This document shows, piece by piece, positions 1 through 7,242 of a stretch of DNA of 64,000 nucleotides. Origin of the DNA: Amycolatopsis decaplanina DSM 44594 (GTDB taxonomy: Bacteria > Actinomycetota > Actinomycetes > Mycobacteriales > Pseudonocardiaceae). Below the pieces are notes generated by a model. The model was not told the DNA's origin and did not search any database. It was given only the letters and a program-made list of their open reading frames with translations. Numbering within the stretch: position 1 is the first letter of the stretch; each line of letters opens with the position of its first letter. The position numbers and the translations under genes are program-made. The stretch covers positions 62,001 to 126,000 of the forward strand of contig NZ_AOHO01000067.1 in the NCBI RefSeq assembly GCF_000342005.1, given 5' to 3'.

Positions 1-1643
1 CCGCGCCCGACGACGAGGATCGTCGGCACACCGACGAGTTCGGCGTCCGCGAACTTCACGCCGGGGGTGGCCTTGCGGTCGTCGAGAACGACCTCGATGC
101 CGGCGGCGTCCAGTTCGGCGGCGAGCTTCTCGGCGCCCGCGGCGACCGTCTCGTCCTTGCCCGCGATGACGACGTGCACGTCGAACGGCGAGACCTCGCG
201 CGGCCAGACGATGCCGAGGTCGTCGTGGTTCTGCTCGGCGAGCACGCCGACCAGCCGCGAAACGCCGACGCCGTAGGAACCCATGGTGATGCGGATGGGC
301 TTGGAGTCCGGTCCCAGCGCGTCGAGTTCGAACGCGTCCGCGTACTTGCGGCCCAGCTGGAAGATGTGCCCGATCTCGATACCGCGGGCGGCGACCAGGG
401 TGCCCTTGCCGTCGGGCGACGCGTCGCCCTCGCGGACCTCGGCGGCCTCGATCGTGCCGTCACCGTTGAAGTCGCGGCCCGCGACCAGGTCGACCACGTG
501 GTGGTCGCGCTCGTCGGCGCCGGTGACCCAGGCGGTGCCGTCGACGACGCGCGGGTCGAGCAGGTAGCGGACGCCGTTGTCCTTCAGCGCCTTCGGGCCG
601 ATGTAGCCCTTCACGAGGAAGGGGTTCTTGGCGAAGTCGGCCTCTTCGAGAAGCTCGAACTCGGCGGGCTCGAGCGACGCTTCGAGGCGCTTCGGGTCGA
701 CCTCGCGGTCGCCGGGGAGGCCGATGGCCAGCAGCTCCCATTCCTTCGCCCCCGGCTGGCGGGTCTTCACCAGGACGTTCTTGAGCGTGTCCGCGGCGGT
801 GAAGGTGCGGCCGAGATCGGCGTTGTTGAGGAACGCGACCAGGGACTCGATGGTCGGGGTGTCCGGCGTGTGGTGGACCTCGGCCTCGGGCAGGCCCTCG
901 ACCGGCTTCGCCTCGGGAGCGGGCGTGGTGACCGCTTCGACGTTGGCCGCGTACCCCGATTCGGTACTGCGGACGTAGGTGTCCTCACCCGTCTCGGCGA
1001 CGGCGAGGAACTCTTCGGAAGCCGAGCCGCCCATCGCGCCGGAGGTCGCCTTCACGACGACGTACTCGATGCCGAGGCGGTCGAACAGCTTCGTGTAGGC
1101 CTGGCGGTGCAGCTCGTACGACTTGGCCAGGCCCTCGTCGTCGAGGTCGAAGGAGTAGGAGTCCTTCATGACGAACTCGCGGCCGCGCAGGATGCCGGCG
1201 CGGGGACGCGCCTCGTCGCGGTACTTCGTCTGGATTTGGTACAGGACGACCGGGTAGTCCTTGTACGAGCTGTATTCACCCTTCACGGTAAGCGCGAAGA
1301 GCTCTTCGTGCGTCGGGCCGAGGAGGTAGTCGGCGCCCTTGCGGTCCTTGAGGCGGAACAGGGCGTCGCCGTACTCGGTCCACCGGCCGGTGGCCTCGTA
1401 AGGCTCCTTCGGCAGCAGCGCGGGGAACTGGATCTCCTGCGCGCCGATGGCGTTCATCTCTTCACGGACGACGTTCTCGATACGGCGCAGCACCCGCAGG
1501 CCCAGCGGCAGCCAGGAGTAGCCGCCCGGGGCCACCCGGCGGACGTAGCCGGCGCGTACCAGGAGCCGGTGGCTCGGTACCTCGGCGTCCGCCGGATCCT
1601 CACGCAGGGTGCGAAGGAACAACGACGACATCCTGGTGATCAC
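1..1643 (-). CDS. proS: Prolyl-tRNA synthetase, C-terminus cut by window edge
   Basis: Charges tRNA-Pro with proline in the cytosol. The reverse strand gives 547 codons running off the left edge, so the C-terminus is missing. Class II synthetase signatures are visible: GPTHEE near residue 110, an RGREFVMKDSYSF stretch (motif 2 region) and MGSYGVGVSR (motif 3), then the start of the anticodon-binding domain (WPREVSPFDVHVV). The long middle section containing TSGAMGGSASEEF and about 150 further residues fits the inserted editing domain of bacterial-type ProS. GTG at 1643 is chosen because GAGGAG lies seven bases upstream; the in-frame ATG at 1631 is too far from it. A long open frame on the opposite strand is only its antisense shadow. 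Confidence 0.95.
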   Translation of the reverse strand, partial: MITRMSSLFLRTLREDPADAEVPSHRLLVRAGYVRRVAPGGYSWLPLGLRVLRRIENVVREEMNAIGAQEIQFPALLPKEPYEATGRWTEYGDALFRLKDRKGADYLLGPTHEELFALTVKGEYSSYKDYPVVLYQIQTKYRDEARPRAGILRGREFVMKDSYSFDLDDEGLAKSYELHRQAYTKLFDRLGIEYVVVKATSGAMGGSASEEFLAVAETGEDTYVRSTESGYAANVEAVTTPAPEAKPVEGLPEAEVHHTPDTPTIESLVAFLNNADLGRTFTAADTLKNVLVKTRQPGAKEWELLAIGLPGDREVDPKRLEASLEPAEFELLEEADFAKNPFLVKGYIGPKALKDNGVRYLLDPRVVDGTAWVTGADERDHHVVDLVAGRDFNGDGTIEAAEVREGDASPDGKGTLVAARGIEIGHIFQLGRKYADAFELDALGPDSKPIRITMGSYGVGVSRLVGVLAEQNHDDLGIVWPREVSPFDVHVVIAGKDETVAAGAEKLAAELDAAGIEVVLDDRKATPGVKFADAELVGVPTILVVGR

Positions 1644-1798
1644 TTCTGGGCTCCTCGCTGGAATTACGTGCTTAGACGTTCTGCGCAGCGTAGTCACCCC
1701 ACCCCGGGCCGGTTCAACCGGTTATCGCGGGCGCCCGGTTTTGTCGGTGGGCGCCGCTGGCGTGCCTCCACGGGTATCGAACCGGGCATGGTCGCGAG

Positions 1799-1873
1799 AT
1801 GCCGGACTTCGCCTGGGCGGTGCCGGCCGATCCCGTCGGCAACGAATTCCGCGTCGCGACCCACGAGGGGTGA
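1799..1873 (+). pseudogene. C-terminal relic of a glyoxalase/VOC-family protein
   Basis: A 24-codon reading frame ends at TGA 1871-1873 and reads MPDFAWAVPADPVGNEFRV followed by a short tail. This is the typical last strand of vicinal-oxygen-chelate proteins, where a W-V-ADPEGNEFCV-like segment carries the final metal-ligand Glu. I see no matching N-terminal part upstream before proS, so it looks like the leftover 3' end of a deleted gene. The upstream codons in the same frame (GYRTGHGRE) are unremarkable. Confidence 0.5.
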
Positions 1874-1901
1874 CGCAGGTCGCGATGGTCAGAATGGCGG
1901 C

Positions 1902-2816
1902 ATGACGGAGCGAGCCATCCTGCCCTGGTCCGACATCGAGCTGCCCGAAGGGCTGAGCGCGCGGCTCTACGACGGTATTGGCCCGCTACCGGACGAAGGC
2001 CTCGACGAGGTCGAGGTCTACGTGCTGCCGTACGACTCCGGTGCCGAACCGACGAAGCTGATCGCCCGGCTTCCGTCGCTCAAGCTCGTGCAGTCGTTGT
2101 CGGCCGGGGTGGAGAAGCTGATCCCGCTGGTGCCGGCGGGAGTGAAGCTGGCCAACGGCCGCGGCCTGCACGACCTCAGTGTGGCCGAGCACGCGCTGGC
2201 GCTGATCCACGCTTCACAGCGGGACCTGCCACGCTGGTTCGCGCAGCAGGCGTCGGCGTCGTGGGAGCGCGAGCACACGCGCTCGCTGGCCGACAGCCGT
2301 GTGCTGCTGGTCGGCCACGGCTCGATCGGCCAGGCCATCGAGCGGCAGCTGGCCGCGGCCGAAGCGATCGTGACCAGGGTGGCGAGCACGGCCCGGCCCT
2401 CGGAGCGGGTGCACGGCGTGAGCGAACTGGCGGAACTGCTGCCGTCCGCCGACATCGTGGTCCTGATCCTGCCCGAAACGCCCTCGACCATGGGCTTGTT
2501 CGGTGCCGCGGAACTCGCCGCGCTGCCGGACGGCGCCCTGGTGGTGAACGTCGGGCGGGGCTCGGCGATCGACACGGAGGCGCTCACGGCCGAGACCGTC
2601 TCCGGGCGGTTGCGCGCCGCGCTGGACGTCGTCGATCCGGAACCGCTGCCCGCCGGGCATCCCCTGTGGACCGCACCAGGGGTGATCATCACGCCGCATA
2701 TCGCGGGTGGATCGGCGTCGTTCCACCCACGCGCGAAGCGGCTGGTCACCGAGCAGTTGCGCCGGTACGCCGCCGGCGAAGAGCCGCTGAACCTCGTGAG
2801 TGGTAAGGACGGTTAG
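1902..2816 (+). CDS. D-isomer-specific 2-hydroxyacid dehydrogenase
   Basis: NAD(P)-dependent oxidoreductase of the D-2-hydroxyacid dehydrogenase family, 304 residues. The Rossmann signature GHGSIGQAIE is near residue 138. The catalytic trio of the family is present: Arg in NVGRGSAID, Glu in DVVDPEPLPAGHPLW and His in ITPHIAGG. Substrate cannot be told from sequence; glyoxylate/hydroxypyruvate reductase-like members share this length. ATG 1902 is the first start matching the family N-terminus; a long upstream extension on this strand is antisense to proS and is rejected. The last five codons (SGKDG) and the TAG stop lie inside a 46-bp hairpin, so the C-terminus appears to be supplied by that repeat. 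Confidence 0.88.
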   Translation: MTERAILPWSDIELPEGLSARLYDGIGPLPDEGLDEVEVYVLPYDSGAEPTKLIARLPSLKLVQSLSAGVEKLIPLVPAGVKLANGRGLHDLSVAEHALALIHASQRDLPRWFAQQASASWEREHTRSLADSRVLLVGHGSIGQAIERQLAAAEAIVTRVASTARPSERVHGVSELAELLPSADIVVLILPETPSTMGLFGAAELAALPDGALVVNVGRGSAIDTEALTAETVSGRLRAALDVVDPEPLPAGHPLWTAPGVIITPHIAGGSASFHPRAKRLVTEQLRRYAAGEEPLNLVSGKDG

Positions 2817-2838
2817 AACCGTCCTTACCACTCACGAG
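2793..2838. terminator. 46-bp perfect hairpin overlapping a stop codon (repeat family 1)
   Basis: Arms of 22 bp at 2793-2814 and 2817-2838 are exact reverse complements around a 2-base loop. The hairpin contains the stop codon of the upstream dehydrogenase and sits between convergent genes, so it could end transcription from both sides. A second copy with one mismatch is at 25585-25630 and a single arm survives at 48686-48707, so this is a dispersed repeat and not just a local terminator. Confidence 0.8.
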
Positions 2839-2846
2839 CCGGTGCA

Positions 2847-3836
2847 CTACGGCCAGTGGGTCCGGTAAGCGAGCCAGTCGCGCATGGCCGCGGCGAGACG
2901 GCGCTGCGCCGCGCGGACCCCTGTCGTCGCGGGCGGTTCCGGTAGCCGGCACGCTCGTTCGGCGTGCCCGGCCAGCGCGACGCCGAACGCGGTGACCGCC
3001 CAGACCGGGACACCGGTCAGCACGGGGCGCCGCCGGAGCAGGCGGTCGACGTCGGCGGGCTCGTGCCCGGCGTCGAGCAGGTACGGGACGAGAGCGACCA
3101 GATCGAGCCAGCCCGCGCCCCTCGCCGGATAACGCCAGTTGGTGACGAGCACCCTGCCTGACCCGGTCCGCACCAGGTACTCGGGCTGGATGTCGTTGTG
3201 CAGCAACGTGTCCCCTGCCGCCCAGGGATGCCAGGACGTCTCCAGCTGGACGAGCCTGTCGAGGTTGCGGACGGCCCACCCGTCGAGGTCGTCCGGCGGT
3301 TCCTTCGCCAGTTCCTGCCAGCCGCGCAGGAGCGGGCCGAGATCGTCGAGCGCGTCCGGGACGTCGGGCAGCGGGCATGGCGTGAGCGTGCGCCCGAGCG
3401 CGCCGAAGGCGGCCAGAACCGCGGAGAGGTCCGGCGATCCCGGGCGCAGGTTCGGCCTGGTGCCGTCGAAGTCGGCGAACGCGAGCACCAGCCAATCACC
3501 GTCCACAAAGGACAGCAGTTTCGGCGTGGGCGCCTCCGGGGGAAGCCGTCGCGCGATGGCGGCCTCCGTCCGGTAGCCGCCCGCTCGCGGACTCCCCGCC
3601 GGGATCGCCTTCAGGAAGATCCAGCGATGATCGCGTTCGAGTTCGAGTCGCGCGGCGACACCGCCGTCGAATTCCGGGGTCTGCCACAACGAACGACGGA
3701 TCACCGACCCGAGCTCACGCTCCACGGCGTCACGCGTCGCCGACGGCAGATCGTGCCAGCCGAGGCGTGCGGAAACCGGCAACGCCCTACCACCCCCAGC
3801 GATCTCTCCGAGAAGATCGACTGTACCGAAATCCAC
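2847..3836 (-). CDS. Phosphotransferase-family protein with degenerate active site
   Basis: Belongs by overall layout to the aminoglycoside/choline-kinase-like phosphotransferases of actinobacteria: about 329 residues, an N-terminal lobe with EAAIARRLPPEAPTPKLL, then LLHNDIQPEYLV and VLVTNWRYPARGAGWLDL. In active members these are HGDL/HxDxxxxN and V-D-W motifs. Here the catalytic-loop Asp is kept, but the Asn is Tyr and the metal-binding Asp of the second motif is Asn, so it may be a non-catalytic relative (inference). The start is uncertain: GTG 3836 lies within a small hairpin; TTG 3851 and an internal TTG preceded by a GGGGGTGG stretch are alternatives. Target unknown. Confidence 0.7.
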   Translation of the reverse strand: MDFGTVDLLGEIAGGGRALPVSARLGWHDLPSATRDAVERELGSVIRRSLWQTPEFDGGVAARLELERDHRWIFLKAIPAGSPRAGGYRTEAAIARRLPPEAPTPKLLSFVDGDWLVLAFADFDGTRPNLRPGSPDLSAVLAAFGALGRTLTPCPLPDVPDALDDLGPLLRGWQELAKEPPDDLDGWAVRNLDRLVQLETSWHPWAAGDTLLHNDIQPEYLVRTGSGRVLVTNWRYPARGAGWLDLVALVPYLLDAGHEPADVDRLLRRRPVLTGVPVWAVTAFGVALAGHAERACRLPEPPATTGVRAAQRRLAAAMRDWLAYRTHWP

Positions 3837-3848
3837 CCTTTCGGGTGG
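3833..3848. terminator. Short hairpin after the GNAT gene
   Basis: Six-base arms CCACCC (3833-3838) and GGGTGG (3843-3848) enclose a four-base loop. It lies just downstream of the GNAT gene at 3856-4824 and overlaps the probable start of the phosphotransferase-like gene, so it may attenuate read-through or affect its translation. Short stem; weak evidence. Confidence 0.3.
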
Positions 3849-3855
3849 CAACCGG

Positions 3856-4824
3856 TCAGGTCGGAACGGGCTTCACGTACCCGGCCCAGCGCTGATGCTC
3901 GCTGAACCCGACGCGCTCGTAGACACCGAGGGCGCGGTAGGAGTTGTCCTGGTCGACGTTGAGCGAGGCTCGCTGGAAACCCTTGGCCTCGGCCTCGGCG
4001 AGCGTGTGCCCGAGCAGCGCGCCCGCGATCCCGCGCCCGCGAAGCCCCGCGTCGGTCGCGACGTGACTGACGTACAGGTCCTTCACACCCGTGGCGGCCT
4101 CGTCGGAGGCGAAGAACGCGCTCAGCACCATCGCGACCACCCTGTCCTTGGCCGGGCTCAGCAGCAGGAACGAGAGATCCGGCCGGAAGTCCTTCGCGCC
4201 GACCACCAGATGCCGCCAAGCCTCCGGGGACTGTTCCGTGCTCCCCCAGTGGTCCGCGAAGGTCTCGTTGCGGGACCGCAGCGTGAGGCCCTCGTACTTC
4301 TCCTCATACGCGACGAGCGGGAACTCTTCGGGCAGCGGTTTGACCGGCGGGATCGAGCCGAGGTCGGCCCGCATGTCGACGAACCACCGGGCGTGCTCGT
4401 ACCCCGCGTCCACGAGCACGTCGGAGAGCCAGCGCTGCTTGGTGTTGGCCGCGGCGTGCAGTTCCAGCGGCGCGTCCGGGTGGGACTTCGCGTGGATCTC
4501 CTTGCCGGCCTCCTCGAACCAGCCGGTGAGGCGCGCGGCGATCGCGTCGTCACGGTATCCGGGGTGGACGAGCGTCTCGACCCGCATCATATGCACCGGA
4601 TTCGCCGCGTCACGCCGCCGAAGCAGACCGTAAGCGACCAGTTTGTCACCGTCCCAGGCGCTGATGGTCGCGGTAGGCAAGTCGACATTCGGCGAGCCGA
4701 TCTCTTCGGCGAGATCCTCCGCGCTGTAGTGCTCCTCGATCGGCTCGACACGCTCCGCCTCGGCGAAGGTCTCGGCCAGCCGCGGCATGTCGTCCATGGT
4801 CAGCGGGCGCCAGGTCAGACTCAT
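3856..4824 (-). CDS. GNAT-family acetyltransferase (two-domain type)
   Basis: About 322 residues, roughly twice a single GNAT fold, as in tandem-GNAT acetyltransferases of actinobacteria such as the mycothiol synthase group. The C-terminal half has the acetyl-CoA loop in VATDAGLRGRGIAGALLGHTL followed by a beta-bulge segment RASLNVDQDNSYRALGVYERVGF. The N-terminal half (DDMPRLAETFAEAERVEPIE onward) looks like a degenerate copy. ATG 4824 is chosen: the 5' sequence is pyrimidine-rich with no ribosome site, so a leaderless message is likely. Substrate unknown; the similarity to mycothiol synthase is architectural only. Confidence 0.82.
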   Translation of the reverse strand: MSLTWRPLTMDDMPRLAETFAEAERVEPIEEHYSAEDLAEEIGSPNVDLPTATISAWDGDKLVAYGLLRRRDAANPVHMMRVETLVHPGYRDDAIAARLTGWFEEAGKEIHAKSHPDAPLELHAAANTKQRWLSDVLVDAGYEHARWFVDMRADLGSIPPVKPLPEEFPLVAYEEKYEGLTLRSRNETFADHWGSTEQSPEAWRHLVVGAKDFRPDLSFLLLSPAKDRVVAMVLSAFFASDEAATGVKDLYVSHVATDAGLRGRGIAGALLGHTLAEAEAKGFQRASLNVDQDNSYRALGVYERVGFSEHQRWAGYVKPVPT

Positions 4825-4867
4825 GCGGAGGAGGCTAAGCCCGCGCCTCGGAGTGACGCACTCCATT

Positions 4868-4873
4868 TAGTTA
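4868..4873 (+). promoter_or_regulatory. Candidate -10 box of a leaderless yaaA message
   Basis: TAGTTA ends seven bases before the GTG start at 4881 and there is no purine-rich ribosome site, which is the usual arrangement for leaderless transcripts in actinobacteria. The -35 region is not clear. Confidence 0.35.
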
Positions 4874-4880
4874 CGCTTCC

Positions 4881-5639
4881 GTGGTGCTCGTGCTGCTCCC
4901 CCCTTCCGAAACCAAGGCCGCCGGCGGCACCGGCGCGCCGCTGGATCTCGGCGCGCTTTCGTTCCCGGAACTGAACCCGGCCCGGGCGAAGCTGGCCGAC
5001 GCGCTGGCCGAACTGGCGGGCGACGTCCCGGCCAGTGTCGCCGCGCTCGGCATCACGCCGCGCCAGGCCGACGAGGTCTCCCGCAACGCCGAGCTGTGGA
5101 CCTCGCCCACCATGCCCGCGCTGCGCCGCTACACCGGGGTCCTCTACGACGCACTCGACGTGAAGTCCTTCACCAAGGCGACGCTGGCGAAGGCCGAGAA
5201 GCGTCTCGCCGTCGCTTCCGCACTGTTCGGGGTGGTCGCGGCGACCGACCCGATCCCCGCGTACCGGCTTTCCGGCGGGAACGCCCTGCCATCGCTCGGG
5301 ACCGTCCGCAGCGTGTGGAAGCCGGTCCTCGAACCGGTGCTCCAGGGCATCGAGGGGCTCGTCGTCGACCTGCGGTCGGGGACCTACTCGGCCCTGGCGA
5401 AGCTCCGCCCGGACGCGGTGACAGTGCGCGTCGTGACCGAGGACGCGCGGGGCAACCGGACCACGGTGAGTCACTTCAACAAGGCGTACAAGGGACGGCT
5501 GGCCGCGGAGCTGGCGAAGTCCCGGAGCGAACCGTCCACTGTGGAACAGCTGATGCGGGTGCTGTCGAAGGCGGGCCTCGACGTCGAACGCACCGGGGAC
5601 CACAGTATCGAGCTGCTCACCGGGGACGGGGTGCATTAG
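4881..5639 (+). CDS. yaaA: YaaA/DUF328 peroxide-stress family protein
   Basis: A 252-residue member of the YaaA (DUF328/UPF0246) family, which in Escherichia coli limits free iron during hydrogen peroxide stress. Family landmarks are clear: LPPSETK at the N-terminus, YTGVLYDALD, AYRLSGGN, VVDLRSGTYSAL and SHFNKAYKGRLAAEL. GTG 4881 starts directly at the conserved LLPPSE block, leaving no room for a longer leader. It is divergent from the GNAT gene with a gap of 56 bases. Local role in iron or DNA protection is inferred from the family only. Confidence 0.9.
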   Translation: MVLVLLPPSETKAAGGTGAPLDLGALSFPELNPARAKLADALAELAGDVPASVAALGITPRQADEVSRNAELWTSPTMPALRRYTGVLYDALDVKSFTKATLAKAEKRLAVASALFGVVAATDPIPAYRLSGGNALPSLGTVRSVWKPVLEPVLQGIEGLVVDLRSGTYSALAKLRPDAVTVRVVTEDARGNRTTVSHFNKAYKGRLAAELAKSRSEPSTVEQLMRVLSKAGLDVERTGDHSIELLTGDGVH

Positions 5640-5725
5640 TTCCGTACCCCTACGGGCTTCTTCCTCGGTTGTTCCACCAGGCGCGGATGCGGAAAGTGAT
5701 TTCCAGCCACCTGAAAGGAACCACC

Positions 5726-7177
5726 GTGAACAGAAGACAACGGCTACTGGGGATCGCCACCGCCACCCTCGGCTGCCTCTCGGTCCTCCTCCCCGCGCCC
5801 GCGTCCGCCGCGAATCTGACCGCCGTCACCCCTACGGATGAAGCGGTCGTCCCCAGTGGACCGCACACGAACTCCATCGGCGGTACCCCTGCATCGGTCA
5901 GGGACTACCCGTTCATCATCGCGGGCCTTCGCGAAGGTGGAACGCGGCCGCAGGGTCAGACCTGCACGGGTTCGGTCATCGCGCCGCGCAAGATCCTGAT
6001 CGCCGCGCACTGCAAGGACGCGGCCGGCGAGAAGTCCTTCCTCTACGGGTTGGACGATCTCAACGCCGGTGGCGGAACACGGATCGGCGTCGTCAGCTAC
6101 GAAAAGCACCCGAAGTACGTCAACTTCGACCAGGGCTATGACGTCGCGGTGGTCACCACGGACGCCGACATCCCGGTGCCGGGCGGCCAGTACGCGAAGG
6201 TCGCGACTTCGGCCGACACGGACTTGAACAAGCCGGGCAAGTCCGGACTGGGGCTCGGCTACGGCAAGAAGGACTTCAACGACGACACCCGCAACGTCGA
6301 ACTGCACAAGTTCACCCTGCCGATCGTGCAGGGCAGCAACTGCAACGGTGTCGGCGCCGGCTTCCAGGAAGCCACGATGATCTGCAGCGGCTACAGCGAC
6401 GGCCACGTCACCATCCTGCCGGGTGACAGCGGCGGACCGCTGATCGTGGACGGCAAGGTCGTCGGCGTCGCGTCCTGGAGCCGCAGCGACTTCAAGTGGT
6501 ACAGCGTGTACGGCAGGCTCAACAACGACATGGGCGACTGGGTCAAGCAGCAGATCGGTGAGCCGCAGAACCCGGAGACGTTCTCGCTCGCGGTGACGCC
6601 GTCCTCGCTCAAGGTCGAGCCGGGCAAGTACGTGTCGGCCACGGTGACCAGCAAGCCGGGCAAGAACGGCGCGGAGAAGGTCGATCTCAGCGCTTCGGGA
6701 CTTCCGGAGGGCGCGACGGCCACCTTCCAGCCCTCGTCCATCACCTCGGGTGAGTCGGCGAAGGTGAGCATCGAGGTTCCTGCCGGAACGGCCGAAAAGG
6801 ACTACGCGGTCACCATCTCGGGCAAGGGCACCACCGACACCGCGACCACGAAACTGACGCTGACCGTCGGCGCCGGCGCGCCGCAGCCCGGTGACCTCAA
6901 GGTGAGCGTGAGCCCCGGCAGCGGCACAGTCCAGCCCGGTTTCTTCAGCAACGTCACGGTTTCCGCCACCGGTGGCACCGGCGCGATCACCCTGTCGGCG
7001 TCCGGGCAGGGGCTGCCGTTCGCGCCCTTCTTCAACCCGCGGACGATTTCGAGCGGCGGCAGTTCGACCATGCAGGTGGTCGCGCCCTTCCAGCGCGGCA
7101 CCTACCCGGTGACCGTCACCGCGACGGACTCGGCGGGCAAGACCGCCACCACCACGTACACCCTCACCGTCCAGTAA
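5726..7177 (+). CDS. Secreted trypsin-fold serine protease with two C-terminal Ig-like domains
   Basis: A 483-residue exported protein. GTG 5726 follows GAAAGGAACC at good spacing and begins a signal peptide (MNRRQR, then a hydrophobic stretch, cleavage near AxA about residue 29). The chymotrypsin-fold triad is His95 (IAAHC), Asp139 (YDVAVV) and Ser235 (GDSGGP). The residue six before the active Ser is Thr, not Asp, so classic trypsin specificity is not expected. Residues about 290-385 and 390-483 are two Ser/Thr-rich beta-sandwich repeats with LTV endings, typical of adhesion or substrate-binding modules. A strong hairpin follows the stop. Target protein unknown. Confidence 0.88.
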   Translation: MNRRQRLLGIATATLGCLSVLLPAPASAANLTAVTPTDEAVVPSGPHTNSIGGTPASVRDYPFIIAGLREGGTRPQGQTCTGSVIAPRKILIAAHCKDAAGEKSFLYGLDDLNAGGGTRIGVVSYEKHPKYVNFDQGYDVAVVTTDADIPVPGGQYAKVATSADTDLNKPGKSGLGLGYGKKDFNDDTRNVELHKFTLPIVQGSNCNGVGAGFQEATMICSGYSDGHVTILPGDSGGPLIVDGKVVGVASWSRSDFKWYSVYGRLNNDMGDWVKQQIGEPQNPETFSLAVTPSSLKVEPGKYVSATVTSKPGKNGAEKVDLSASGLPEGATATFQPSSITSGESAKVSIEVPAGTAEKDYAVTISGKGTTDTATTKLTLTVGAGAPQPGDLKVSVSPGSGTVQPGFFSNVTVSATGGTGAITLSASGQGLPFAPFFNPRTISSGGSSTMQVVAPFQRGTYPVTVTATDSAGKTATTTYTLTVQ

Positions 7178-7183
7178 GCAGAC

Positions 7184-7242
7184 AAGTCCGTGAAGGCCTC
7201 CTTGAGGGACCCTGGGTCCCTCAAGGAGGCCTTCACGGACTT
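7184..7242. terminator. 59-bp perfect hairpin (repeat family 2)
   Basis: Two 29-bp exact inverted arms around a single base, containing the core TGAAGGCCTCCTTGAGGGAC. It lies between the convergent protease and oxidoreductase genes and its last base is the first base of the TGA stop of the latter, so it probably terminates both. A 25-bp-arm version lies at 48450-48502 and two further half-sites at 48307 and 48652. Confidence 0.8.

Noticed and set aside
174..1901. Long forward reading frame joined to the 2-hydroxyacid dehydrogenase
   Set aside because: It is the antisense of proS, whose reverse-strand translation shows all synthetase motifs. The real dehydrogenase begins at ATG 1902.
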